The notes below the pieces were generated by a model. That model saw nothing but the letters and a program-made list of their open reading frames with translations, was not told the DNA's origin and made no database searches. Both the position numbers and the translations under genes were made by a program. From Anoplopoma fimbria (taxonomy: Eukaryota; Chordata; Actinopteri; Perciformes; Anoplopomatidae): DNA of 64,000 nucleotides. Shown in pieces: positions 1 to 13,300 of the stretch (position 1 is its first letter; every line of letters starts with the position of its first letter). The stretch covers positions 1,692,848-1,756,847 of the forward strand of contig NC_072470.1 of assembly GCF_027596085.1 (NCBI RefSeq), written 5' to 3'.

Positions 1-1570
1 TCACAACAGAAAGTCAACAGAGGGTCTGCAGCTGTTTACATGTTTAAATACAAATATCAATTAATCCTTTTTTTTACATACATATAACATTCAAACCCAT
101 TTATATGTATGTATATATAATTAAAAATAAATGGATATAATATAAATATATGTCATATAAATATATCAATTAAATGTATATAATTTATTTATATAATAAT
201 ATATTTAAATGTATTTATATATTAAACATTTTGAGGCAGACTTCACAGTGAATTAATATTGATTCAATTATTTAATCTCAACCTCTTTTTCTTATTTCTG
301 GACTCTGCATACCGTGAGCGGAATAATAATTAAAACTTGAAATAACTTCAGATGTAGCGCGGCGTCTGATCCACACAGAAACTCTGTGGTGGTTTGACCT
401 TCAGGCCCAACGGTGACACTCGGTAAAGGTCGGGACATTCATCTGACACACACACGTCTGACCTTTCAGCTCGCTACACGTCCACTTCGACCACCTGCGA
501 TTAACCAACGAGGTTCTGAAGCTTTTCAGGAAACTGTCCGAACATCTGGGACAATACTGTCGAGCTGTTGAACTGGAATCTGATGGAGCTGATTAACTGA
601 TCATCTATTGATTATCTATTGACGGATTCTTTACTTGCAAACTAAGTTTTGATATCCAATAAAGTGCATCAACCTGCTGCTGACTTCTTCACTTCCCTGC
701 TGAATGTTCCTGCTGGGAAAAGACCTTTACTTCACAAACACAATGACTCAACTCACAGTGAGCTGCAGGCAGAAATCAACATTCACTCTTTAATAATTAT
801 TCTCAAACTATTGCATTTATTTCTCCGATATTTACAATAATTGCACCTATTTTGCATTTGTTTAAATAGAGTTTAAATAATGTTGGTTCAGGTAGTATGA
901 GGATCTGTCGGGTCCTGATGGTAGCTTTTTAATTTGTTTTATAACACTATATTGTTGCTGTAAGCAGATATGAGTGTTTATTAATGTATTAGTCAACTCC
1001 TCCTGTATTGAGTTCCATAAAGAAAAAAAGAAAACATTAAAAAAATTAAAACAACATAGAAAAAAGTAAAAAAAAAAGGATTTTATTTGCAAATGAATAT
1101 CTATATGTAAAAATGTATTTAATTATACAGAAATAAATTAGGAAAAATAAATGTGAAATTAAATAAAAATGCTTACATTTTTTTCCTTTTTTGTTATTTG
1201 TTTTAATATTTATTTATTATTCTATTTATGTATTAAGTATTCCCACATTTTTGAAGACATATTTTTTCTCATATTTATTCCACTTTTTTTTCTTTTTAAA
1301 TTTGTATTCCTCTTTTACTTCCACATTTATTTTCGTATTTTTTACAGATTCATTATTTTTTATGTCTCCATACTCCTGTGGGTGACAATATAGTTAAACA
1401 CAGTTGTAATAATAAAAATAAATACTGCGAGTATGACTGCATTATTTTGTGTTATAAACCATTTGTTAAATTGACTGGTATAAATACTATAATAAATAGT
1501 ATAGCTATAAATACTGCTTTTAGTTCTAAGTAAAAACAAACAATGTGTGTTTAATCAAAGCAGTGTGTGC

Positions 1571-1573
<3 letters not shown>

Positions 1574-1658
<85 letters not shown>
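1574..1658. repeat. (TG)n microsatellite, ~85 bp
   Basis: Uninterrupted alternating TG seen directly. It produces the spurious Cys-Val repeat frames. Confidence 0.98.
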
Positions 1659-1659
<1 letters not shown>

Positions 1660-2006
1660 ATTAGCTCTCTGTTTAAACCTTTATGACGGCTTACACAGCG
1701 CTCCACCATCTGGACCTTTCTGTGTCACTCAGAGGAGATGAATTAAAGAAAACCAGGTTTATCTTTGATAAAGAGTTTTTCTTCTCACATTTCAGTCTCT
1801 GTTTTTCTTGTTTTGACTTTATTTATTCACGTTTTATTGGCTGTAAATCATTCATTATAAAGTGTGTTTATGTGTTTATTGTTGCCTGTTTTCCTGAGGA
1901 GTGTTTTACCTTTTTAGCAGGAAGTGCTGTAGATGCTGTTTGTCAGTCCGGAGGTAATGCACCCTGACAGCCCGGAGGGTGGAGAGAGACAGAGAGAGAG
2001 AAAGAA

Positions 2007-2010
<4 letters not shown>

Positions 2011-2076
<66 letters not shown>
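2011..2076. repeat. (GA)n microsatellite, ~66 bp
   Basis: Pure GA repeat preceded by an imperfect GA-rich lead-in from about 1981. Confidence 0.97.
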
Positions 2077-2078
<2 letters not shown>

Positions 2079-4004
2079 GGCTCTGCATGTGGACGAATAA
2101 AAGCTATAAAGAAATTAATAGAAACAGACTTAGGCAGAAAAATGTATCTGTGAGAAATCGATCAGGGCTTCTGTGACTTTAAGAAAAAGAATACATTAAC
2201 ATATCAAAAACACTTCAATAGATTATTGTGATTTATACATTTAAATCATAATATATAACATATAATTATTTTTCATTTTCCACACAAGGAAAGATGCATT
2301 TGTTTTTAGCTAAAAGTTGCCCAACAGCAAAGCTGAATACAAAGGCATTGTGGTAGTTTTACCAAAAATACCTGCTGGAATATACCAAACTGATCAGATT
2401 CATAACTACATGTGAATTTAAAATGTTTATTTAGGATTTTAAAATGAAACAAAAACAGTATGATTTTAATCTGGTGCATAGAAATAGAATTTAAAAACTC
2501 ACATGTGGGCGGTTTAAACACCTTTCACAAACAGAACACAGCTCGGAGGATGTGAAAGCAGGTCAGGATCTCTGCACTCGCTCACAGAAACAGCACAGTG
2601 TCAGAGTGGTTATAGACGGCCATTAAATATTTCATATCCTGTCTGAGCAGCAGCAGCGACACACAGCCTCCTGATGGAGGTGTTAGATATCAGACGTTAA
2701 TAGAAACTCTGTCAATAAGCAGAACGGTCTGAACTTAAAACAAGCAGATATTTAACGTCCAAAATAAAAGTGCGAGAAGGAAAAAGCAGCATTAAACGAC
2801 CTGTGTTTACCTGACAGGTGACTCTGGTGGTCAGAAGCAAAGCAGGAAGTACCTTCATTAACATGACAGACCTTTAACCAGGAGTGCAGCTGAGCTTCAA
2901 CCCTCTGAAATGTTGAACATATATGTTTTCAGCAAGTTAGAGATGAACGAAACAAAATTGAAATTTGTGTTAATGCTTCATTTTGACATTTTTATTCATG
3001 TATTGACTGGACTTTTTGTGAATTTTATGTAATATATAATGTGGTTACAGCTCTGTGACTTCATTGTAATTTAGAGCGTTATGAAATAAATGATCTCGAT
3101 GACAAACACAACAACATCTTTGCTCTCTGTTGCTGCTCCGTCTCTCCCAGCGGGCCTCTCCGGCGGCCCGAGGACGGCAGCTAAAGTGGGACACACAACA
3201 TCTCGCTCGGATGATTGATCACGTCACAAGCCGGCAAAGTTAACCGGCTGAAGTCTGCGGGAGAAGAAAAACTCTCATGAATGATTCGGGGGGAGTCATT
3301 AAAGATGTAAAGTCAGCAGGCAGACAGCGTTCGGCACTCGGGAGAGGAAGCCTTTCTGTGTGCAGCTGAAGTGTGTTGGTTTTGAACACCTCCACAGCCA
3401 GGCTTTTAGCTATGAAATCATCGCTGCAGGTGATACACTGAAGGTTAAAATCAAATTCAGATAAATTCACAAAACGGATCCCCTTTGACCTCTGGTTCTC
3501 TCACCCACCAGGATGGAGGAGGTTTGATTTCTAACCTGACGGGAGGTGATGAGGATCAAAATGTGGTTTAAGAGGAGATATTTAATGCTTTTGTCTCTGC
3601 TGTTGCTTAGTAACAGTGGCCTCAGTCTGTGGCGTATCACTTCTGGTATCGGTGTGTGTGTGTTTGTTTGCTTTCGGCCGGGCGCGACTTCACACATCTG
3701 CGGGTGCAAAAAGCGTAAGAAGGGAGGGGTTGGGTGGGAATGGACGATACTGTTGGTGTTGTCGGGTCAGTGACAGCAGCTAAAAGCCTCCTCGGGTTAT
3801 CGATGGCGTGCAGCACTTCAGTTTGTAAAATCTCTGAGGTCCCATGATGCAACTCACCTTACTGGTTCAACGAAAATACATTTTATTCTTGTTGTTATTT
3901 GTCTTATTACATTTTATTCTGTTTGCTCACTTATTCTCAACAGTCGACTTTCACATTGAGTTTTGTAATCACTTGTTTTGATTTAAAAATACACAACATA
4001 TATT

Positions 4005-4130
4005 TTTCTGCCACTAGGGGTCTCTCTATTAAAACAATAACAGAAGACACAGTTTGGTGACGTGGTGACGCAGCGTGGGATCATGGGAGTTGTTCGGATT
4101 CCTTCAGTGTTCATTGTAACGTGGAGAAGT
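4005..4130. repeat. Probable dispersed teleost repeat fragment
   Basis: The stretch beginning ccactaggggtctctctatt and running to the gtgggatcatgggagttgtt region resembles a short element I recall from many percomorph introns. This is from memory and not from alignment. Limits are approximate. Confidence 0.35.
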
Positions 4131-4516
4131 AACATATTATACCTTTAATTATTTACATTATTAGAGAGTGTTGGATATCAGCTGATGCAGAAACACCAAC
4201 TATTAAAGGTGATGTAGCTTCAGTGTCTCCATCACAGGAAAGTAAAACTATCATGAAATCAGCTGGTTTCTGATCTGAGTTCTTTCTTACCGAACCTTCC
4301 TGGCATGACTCTCAGTCTGGCTGGCTACTCTGCCTGAAGGAGCTGATTGTGGGAGCAGCTGGGGGAGAACAGGTGAGCAGCTCAGGTGAAGGGAGGCTCA
4401 GAGGGGGACTACAGTGACCCCTGGTGGGCAGGTGAGGAACATCGGCTTCTGAAAAAGACAGGAGATGTGAGCACAATCACGCAGAGGAGACCATTCAGTG
4501 TGATTGCACAAAATCC

Positions 4517-4522
4517 TTTATT
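4517..4522 (-). terminator. Candidate AHR1 polyadenylation signal AATAAA
   Basis: Canonical hexamer on the minus strand about 2.63 kb after the AHR1 stop, with GT-rich sequence 20-50 nt further on. I found no other AATAAA between it and the stop by eye. Confidence 0.45.
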
Positions 4523-7155
4523 TCCAGGATCCAAGAGCACATTTTTCAACACACCGCTCAAAGACAGACTGCATTTTTAAAAAGGTTTGTTTACATACAG
4601 CTACGACCTTCAGTGATAAAAGTAGCTAAATAAAGTCTGTGTGCTTTTAAAAAAACCCAAAACAGCTTACGGACAGTTTGGTTCCAAAGTTTGACTCGAC
4701 AAAATAAGACATGAAAATATAAAACAGTCAAAGTGGATTTAAAGAAAAGAAAAATGTAGATCCAGTGTTTTGAAATGTACTGAAGGATGGACTTATGGCA
4801 CTGCTTTTGTTTGGAGCTAAAGTGACAAACATGACAGGAAGAGAAAACACACAGGACTCTTGGGGACAATATTCATACAACATGGAGTCATAAAATGCTC
4901 TTTTTTCTACAAGACTACTTTCAGTGCTGGAGAAAGTTTGTAAGTGATTTAAAAGTAGTGCTTGCACCAATAAAAAAACACAGTTATATATATATATATA
5001 TATACACACAACCTTTTTTTGTTTGTTTTTAAAGCGTAAATGATTGTCACCTTATAATCTTTCTCACAGCATTTGATCTCACAACTGGTTTTAAATATTC
5101 TGTTTTATAAGAAAAGTCGGTTTACAAAAAAATAGCAAAAACAGAACAAAAAGAGGCAAATCTTTAAATGCATTTCGTCGTTGTGACGTTTGTCATCAGC
5201 TAACGCTGCCGAAATCAACAAACCGCAATTAAGCAACTTATTGTAGTGAAATAAAAGCTTCATGTTACAGTTTTCACAAGACATTCAACAACTGCAGACA
5301 CACGTGTGTTCACATGTTTCTCATTTGGTTTCTGAGTCGGTGCTAAATGCTAAATTCTGTTGTCAAGCTTTTTACCTTTCAGGTCTTTTAAATGTGTTTT
5401 TTATAAGCTACTTCTCCACAGTACAGTAGATAGCACACCTTTAAAGCCACCAGACTTCATTCACAAAAACAGTAATTCTATGTTGCTGGTCTTCTGCCTC
5501 CATCGATTAGTTAGTTTGTGTTACTTTGTGACTTTTGTGCTTTAAAGGGTTGGTTCGGAATCACCAAAGTCACACATTACATGACAAAAGCATAGATAAC
5601 TTCAGTTCCCCGTCAGACAGGGCTGTCTAAATATCGTATATACATAAACTGATAATCTAAAACCTCACTTCAAACAACCGAACTGTCCCTTTAATCTGAC
5701 ATGACCTGAACGCAGCATAGACTCTTATGTCCCACTGATGGACACGGGAGTCCAGGTTATGAATCCTCAGCAGGAAATCAAGTTTTGTTATCATTTTCAG
5801 AGGAAGTCTGGTGACAAGTTTGTTTGACTTTTGTAACATTCAAACAAAAAGAAAAGTGTCTTAAAGACGGCTGTAGTAAAGTCTCAGCGTAGGCAGCAGA
5901 GACCCTTTAGATGCTACCATTGAAACAACTTTCTATGAGAGCTTGTGTTTGTTAAGTAACATGGTTTGGTTTGCTTCTTTAAATTAGTTTACACACATCA
6001 ACATAACGGCCAGAGATGAAAATAAAAAATACCCTGCTTCCTACATTTAAGTGCATATATTCTCTCAATCATTTGTGATCAAAACAAAAAACACAAGTAC
6101 TTCCACGCTCTTCCTCTCTGGCCTTCAGCTGTAATCTATTATTTACAGATGGCTCCTTCATGGATGGCTGTGTGCATGTAACGACTGCAGGATGAAGTAA
6201 GCGGGAGTCGGACCGGCCGAGGCCGCCAGACAAGGCATTCACGGGAGAGTTTCACACCGTCTCCGGTCGGGAAACTAAAAATGCTTATTTACGTTTGATT
6301 TCAGTGCCACTGACGGACAAATCAGATCCTTTCTGATCACGTCTGTAATAATAAGTAAGTGCACAACATCGCTGTAAACCTCAAACAGGCTAAAATGCAG
6401 CATCAGTACAAACGTGTGTATTTTCTGTGGCAGCAGCAACAAATAAAACCTTTCACCTTCTGTTTGAATCTCATCTCAAAAATATCAACAATAGGAATGA
6501 AATGCTGTGTTTTTGTTGTGGAAAAGCATCAGGACCAACGACCTCTACTGACCCTAGAGGTCGTCTACATCTACCATCCAACACCGACGGTTATCTGTTG
6601 GTGAGTTTGCTCCAAATCTCACGGCTGTTTGTAGGAAACGTTCCCACATGATGAGGAGAAACAGGCAGATTAGCAGCCGGTGAAAGCAGCTTGTTCTGAG
6701 ACTAATGTAGAGAAGAAGGAATCTCAAAGCGTACGGTTTGCTTGTGAAGGAGGAAATCCTCGGTTATATGAATAGAAACTCTGCTTTCTATTATGTTCTA
6801 TGATACCACAACCTTTTAAAGCTGAAACTAATGGACTGGGCTGGAATTCATATTTGTAGAGATTTGTATAATGGAGTATACAGACATAAAGTAAAGTGTC
6901 TCTCTTCTCTTCAGGACTTTAACAGTGTTTCATCAGAAAGAACAGGAAAATTAAACTCCCAGTGAGCGCACGACAAACATAGTTATAAGACGCAGTGTGA
7001 CGGATACACAAACGTCTCTCCTCGTCAGGGAGACGCCAAAAACAAACCTGATATAAAGTCCGTTCTTCTTCTTCCCTTGTTTAACAAAAAAAGATGTGTT
7101 CATATTGAATATCTCTTTTATCCTTCCGTACCTTCTCTTCTCTTCTGTTCTCCTT
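4517..7155 (-). other. ahr1: Probable AHR1 3' UTR
   Basis: Non-coding on the AHR1 strand after the stop at 7156. Reading by eye, the first canonical AATAAA on the minus strand after the stop is at 4517-4522 (+ strand tttatt), followed by GT-containing sequence. This implies a 3' UTR of about 2.6 kb; long 3' UTRs are usual for AHR. An ATTAAA variant near 5,690 could give a shorter form. Extent is inferred only. Confidence 0.5.
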
Positions 7156-7302
7156 TCAGAGGAAAAATCCAGACTTCTGGGGGTCCTGCAGGGCGGTTAT
7201 CCCGTCTGGGAGGTCGCCGGTCGCTGCTCCGGTCCCGTTGGGCATCAGACGGGTCCGGATGTACGCCGCGTTGGCGGCACTGAGGAGACAACCGTTCTCC
7301 AG
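7156..7302 (-). CDS. ahr1: AHR1 exon 11 (C-terminus and stop)
   Basis: An acceptor of the form TTTTCCAG precedes [19 protein letters not shown], with the frame ending ...QKSGFFL and TGA (+ strand tca at 7156-7158). The phase agrees with exon 10. The call rests on frame continuity, a good acceptor and high GC against an AT-rich background. The C-terminal residues are poorly conserved in the family, so a different last exon is possible but less likely. Confidence 0.85.
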   Translation of the reverse strand: MENGCLLSAANAAYIRTRLMPNGTGAATGDLPDGITALQDPQKSGFFL

Positions 7303-10300
7303 CTGGAAAACAGAAACCTTTTTAAGGATTGTGTGATTAGATTCTAAACTCAAAGTCTGCTGTGCCAATCCGAGAAAAATAATAATGTGAATAAAGTAAA
7401 AATGTTTAACTCATTTTACGTTTAAAACTACAGACCTTGCATTTTTTATTTGGTTTCATCATTTTTGCACTTTTGTTTGAGCAGATCTTTTTTGCACCTT
7501 CATTTCAGATGAATTTTTTTGTAGTTGAAATGAATTTGAATATTGTATAACATGTTTTCTTATATACTATATAAAATGATTGGTTCTCCTCAAAATAAAC
7601 ACATGAATTATAAGAATGTTCATCATTAAATGTCATCCTTTCTTTGGACGCCTGTCCCTCCTGCTTCACAACCTTTTAACCAGATGACGGTATCTTTTAT
7701 CTACAGTAGAGTCCTGCTTCTCTCCCCCCCCACCCCACGCTGCTGGCAGCATTAGGTAATGATGACAGTCAAATTTTAGGTCAGCAGCGCTCATGCTTGA
7801 CTGGCCGGGCTGCCAGTATTTTTCTTTCAGCGACAGCCACTGACCCTGAAGAACAACAGCGGCGGCTGAATGGAGGCCCGGGGCCGACCTTATTCTATTC
7901 ATTATTGTACTCTGCCGAACAATAACACATGAAAATAGACGCAGGAAATCTGATCTTTGATATCTATTGGGCAAATTATAATCTTGACTTTGTGAAAGCT
8001 TCATAATTTGTTTATTTTATTTACGCCAAGCTGTCATCTTTACTTTATCCTGACGAGTTTGGTTCATGAAAACAAATACAGTGTTGATTTCACATAATGG
8101 ACAAAAGGGTTATTGTGTTCCTAACGAAGCCACGGTGAGACTGAAACTACAGCAGAGAACTTAAGCTTTATAATGTTTGCTTTTTACTTGAAAAGCTCCT
8201 GAGACATTCCTCATTTAAATCCTGCTTCAGACTTTAATTTGGCGGCGTTGATTGTGGAGGTCTCGTTACTCGTTGTGTTTTACGATGGGAATTTCTCTGG
8301 ACCTCCAGCTTTGTGTTTATGCTTAAGGATGGCATTCCCCAGCCCTACTGCTCTGTCATTACTGGGAAAACGTTTTTGTTGGACTTTAAAGACAAATTCC
8401 TGCTTCCCCTGAACATCACAGTCTCATTAACCAACAAAAGTAATGTTATTGGGACCTGAGTTTATGCTGAGCTGCAGTAAGTCTGGCAGAGCATCAATGT
8501 AATCTGAAACTGCTTCTTAAAATGTTCCTTTAAATGTAAGTATCACGTTTTGTTAACGCAGTTATTTTCAACATTGATTTATCTTCAGATTACTTTCTCG
8601 ATTATCACTTTTATCAGGTCTGTTCCAATACTTATACTGTCAGAGAGGAAGTGGAGGATATTGGATGTTTGATGCTGGTGTTTTACAGGCCACAGAATGC
8701 AGAGAGTAGATCCTAGTGGACTCTCTCCTCAGACTGTCTCCCCCTCGTCTTATTTACATGGCGTGTCTGGTCGCATCATCACAGTTTACACTGAGCTCCA
8801 TGCCGGCCCGGGGCCTCTGTGTGCTGACTCGTGAAAAAACAAATCCATTTCCATGACAGTGAAAGAGAACAGCGCAGGGTTGAAGGGTCGTGGATCCGCA
8901 GGCCCTCGGTGTGTTGCTGCCTCGTCAGCGGGCCGGGATCAAGAGTTTAGCTTCCAGACCAAACAGTTGTGAGGAGATCTGAAAGCCTGACAGTGAGGAG
9001 AGAAAGAGCAAGACAGAACAGGCCTGACACCAGACAGAAGGTCTTAGTAAGGATGTCATATGAATAGAAGATCAGCCTCCAACCTCTGTGTTCAATCAAA
9101 CGACCTGCAGGATAATGAAACCTGCACAACTCATGGCCGTCGTTTGTTGTTGTTGAGAGACTTAAACTCCAGAACGGGTTAAAATGACTCATTATTACTC
9201 TAAATGGTCTCTTACCTTGCCGTGCGTGGAGTCGAGTGTTGGCGTGTTGAACGTGCTGTGCTGAGGCTGGGACAGACCCAGTAAGTGCTCCAGCTCCAGT
9301 GCAGAGCTCTGGGTGGGACACTGGGCCAAACAAGATGGTGGAAGCTGCTGTTGTTGGTAGTGCCGGATGTCCGGTGTGGTCACGCCGTTCAATGCTGAGC
9401 CACCCGAGAGGCTGTAACCCGCGTGGCCGACCTCCACGCTCTGAGGAAAGGCCGTGTGTCCGTTTGGGATGTAAGATCCGTTTGTTGGGAGCTGATTCTG
9501 GAAGTGGGGAAACAAAGCCTGCTGGTGGGACTGGAGCTGGACCGAGTGCTGGTCCTGCTGAAGCTGCCACTGAGGTTTGTGTTCCCCGTTCAGCTGTGAG
9601 GCTCTGAGCACAGCATGCTGGTGATGGTGGCCCTCTGTCGTTACCACCCAGCGAGCGTGAGGAACCCCAGTTAAAGTCTTGGCGTCCACTGTCCCGGACT
9701 GGGAGACAGACTCAGTCCGCCCCGGGTGAGCTTTCATTCCTGCACTGATGTGCTGCTGCATCTGTAGGGACAGCTGGGTGATGGGAGGAGCGGGAGGGAC
9801 AGCGGGGGTGAGACACGCCTGAGGCTGCTGGGGGACACTTTGGACTGAAGGTCCAAATCCACCTCCGTCTCCCTGTCCCTCCCCCTCTGTCTCACCCTCC
9901 AGAGAGTCGTGGATGTAGGAGAGGATTTCGTTGTTGGTGAGAAGGTCGCCGAGTGTTGGGACGTGGTTCTGGCCCAGCTCCACCTGGATCATCCTCTCGT
10001 CCAGCAGCAGCAGCTCCAGGTCTTCGGCGTTCAGGCCCAGGTTCTCCAGGGCGCTGAAGAGCTCGCTGTTGGAGCACGGCTCCTCTCCGTCCAGGGACAG
10101 GGAGTCCAGAGTGGCCAGCAGCGGGTCATAGCTGGGTGTTTTGCTGTTACATCTCCCCGTCTCCCCGTTAGACGCCATGTGCCAGCTGTCGCCGCTTAAC
10201 AATCCACCAAAAGCATCCCGGTCGCCTTGCTGCTCGCTGAAGAGGCTGCTGTGGTACGACACCTTGGGCTCCGTGTCCGGCTGGCAGACGTACACGGACT

Positions 10301-13300
10301 CGTCCTGGCTCATCAGCGCTCCCAGCAGGGACTTTGGGTCCAGATCATCGGAACAGCTCTGGTCGAGTTTGCCTTTCTTGGACTTGCTGCCTCTGGCTTT
10401 CCCCTGGAATGAATCGGGGAAGCCGTGCAGCGGGTAACCGGTCTGGTAGAGCGTGGCCTCTCCGGTGGCGAAGGTGAAGGGCAGGTGCATCGATCTCTTC
10501 CTCAGGTGTTCCCCTCCTTCCTCATCCCTGTGAATTACAGAGAGTAAAATGAAGAGATGAATCAGCTCAAAGTCAAACATGAAGCCGGAACCGTGGTCCA
10601 CTCACACCAACGGCCTCTGGGTGGCGATGATGTAGTCGGGCTTTCCGTTCTTGTAGACGAGCCTGGCGTTGGCCTGGACCCACGTCCACCGGTTCTCCTT
10701 GGTGAGCAGCCTGAAGACGGTGAGGCCGCTCTCTCCCGTCTTCATCACTGGAATCACATCAGAGGCTCCGTGTCACTGCTGTTCATGCTCTCTCCTCCCC
10801 GCATCAGCTCACTTTGGCTACATGCACATGTTACAAGTCCTGTTTGCACACACTTAAAGCAGCCCAACACACACACACACACACCGTCACATCCTCATCT
10901 CCACGGCTCAGTGTTGTGTCTGTCGGTGTGTGTAATGTGGTGCAGGTCATGTTTCTGTGCCGTCTACTTTCTGATGAATTTACCAGCTTACACGTGTTTA
11001 TCCTCACTGCTGACTGAAGCCATGAATCCCTGAAGAATCCATAGGTTTTCTGTTAGAGAGAGTCAATCCTACAATCAATCTGTATTATTCATGATGTGGA
11101 TTCAGTCCAGATCAGAGCGGACCAGCTAGAAAACACCCAGCACGATAGAATTTCCACGTTTAATTACGATCTATTAATAGACAATAGAAAAAGATCCTGA
11201 GTTCAAGCCTGAATACAGGATCATCTTGTGTTTTTGGGATCTGCAGAGAGTTTCAGTCACTGCTGCATATTTTTAGCAGTAAAAGCCACGAGCTGCTGAC
11301 CTTTAAGAGGATCTGAAATATTTATGTCTGTGGACAAACTCTTCCTCTCGCCCGGAAAGAGAGAAACTGACGTAGAAAAATGTGTATTCCATGTAATGAA
11401 TAATGTTACAAAGTCATCAGTAACCTTATACAAGTATGTCAATATGGATAGCATTTGGATTACCTCAATACTAAATGTTTGGCCAGTATTTTGTATATAA
11501 ATCAGAAAACAGGAATTGTGTTCATGTTCTTCCTTCCAACTGTGAACATGATCTCACAATGCAAGGACTCAAATCATTTGGTACATAAGCAGCAGTTTAC
11601 ATATAAGTTAAATTGTTTGCTCGTTTTCTGAAAAAATGTCTTTCATGATGAAAATGGAATAATCTGGATGAACTGGAGTTCAAACCATCCTGCTTTGTCC
11701 TAACTTGCACTGTACTATGATCTTGTAAATGTTTTCTGCTTTACATTCAAAGTAATAATAAATGACTCCATGTTTTGCATTAATCCCCAAGCCGGTTTAA
11801 ACTATATCACTTTCATCCGAACCAAACAGACAAATGAGGAGCAGGTTCTGTGGCGAGCCTTCATTTTGTTTGACTTTGCTCATAATCTGAGGGATTAAAG
11901 GAGTTATGGTCTGTGTATCTTTAAAATGGCCTCATGTGTTTTTGTTATCACGTGGAAACCTGCTTCCCATCTGTGTGTGCATTAGAGCGTGTGTGCATCT
12001 CTGTGTTGTATGTTTCTTAATGCACATGCATGTATTTCCCTTTCTGTATGCATGACTTCATGCATACAGTATGTGTCTTTGTGAGCGAGCGTCTCTGGTA
12101 GCGGCGCGTCCAGGGCGCCATGGTTACCACTAACCGGGTCATCCGGTACACGAGGTAAGTAGGACACTGGAGTCCCGCTTGGAGATTTCCTCCATCATTG
12201 TTTGTTTATGTTTGATGGATGTGTTACAAATGTTATGTTGAGCCCAACAACAGACGGGGATCAAAATATATTAATATTCACGAGAGAGCTGAAAGAAACT
12301 TTTGTGAAGTTAAAAAAAGCCAATGAATTAAAAAAAAAGATTTCATTTTAAATCACTGTGAAAGCAGCCCAGCTCCTTCCCCGCTATCTTAAAATAGACT
12401 GTTTCATGTTCAGATGTTTGCTGAGTCAACCTTCCTCCTCTGCACATGCTATTTGGACTGAATTTGCATAATCACAAATTAACAACAGAACACCTACTAG
12501 TTCCTTTTGGTTCTTTAAAAAAAGCTCCATGAAAGCAGTTGAGGCTCAGCTGCCTTGCCAAACAGCGCCTTGGCAGACGTTGATAATAGATACTTGGGCC
12601 CCTTTTCAATCCCTCCACATTCATTCTTTCGTTCCAGAACCTCTCCTGTCACCTCTGATGTAAAATGTGAGCTGTGACTCACTTCGGACGTGGTTTTCGG
12701 CGCAGTACAGCATGTCGGCGGCGTGAATGAACTGGTAGCCCGAGCCTCGAACTCTGAGCTCCGCCTCCGTGTAGCCCAGAACTATTTTACCCCTGAAAGA
12801 AAAACACACTCAATAATCTGGTTCATTCAACAACATTTTGAATAAATGTGAGGTGTGTGGAGAACGCACTTTGCGTCGCAGGCCATGGGCGTGAAGTCCA
12901 GCTTGTGTTTGGTCCTGAAGATCATGTTCCTGGTCCTGATCTCCAGGATGGCGGGAGACTGGAGGGGAGTGGCGATGGCGAACAGGGCGAGCTGAGGCGG
13001 GGCGCTCCCCTCGCTGTCGCTCCGCTGGCGGCTCTGACCGTGGAGGAACTTGAGACGACCCTGGATGTTCAACGCCTGAGAGGAGAGGCACAAGAATCAA
13101 CGATGGAAAGAAGCATCAGTAGAGAGGAACATGTCAAAAACACACTGGGTCCACTGGTTTTCCTTACTGGAAACCCTCCAGCTGTTCTCCTTCTGGTCAC
13201 ATGTCTCATAAAACACTATTTAAGCGGCTGGGACTTCATGCATGACTGATGATCATCCAAACTCTGTTTAGACAAATCACAGGTCTCACAATAATCAGCG

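Larger units (their letters stand above)
1..4516. other. Non-coding flank downstream of AHR1
   Basis: No convincing exon. The first 1.5 kb is strongly AT-rich with homopolymer runs. The rest is unique-looking DNA with a TG tract at 1574-1658, a GA tract at 2011-2076 and a probable dispersed repeat near 4,005-4,130. Short open frames here lack splice context or recognisable domains. Confidence 0.6.

Noticed and set aside
9195..9215. Continuation of the AHR1 exon 10 frame past the GTAAGAG donor
   Set aside because: A strong donor and a phase-matched exon 11 show that the ORF end here is intronic.
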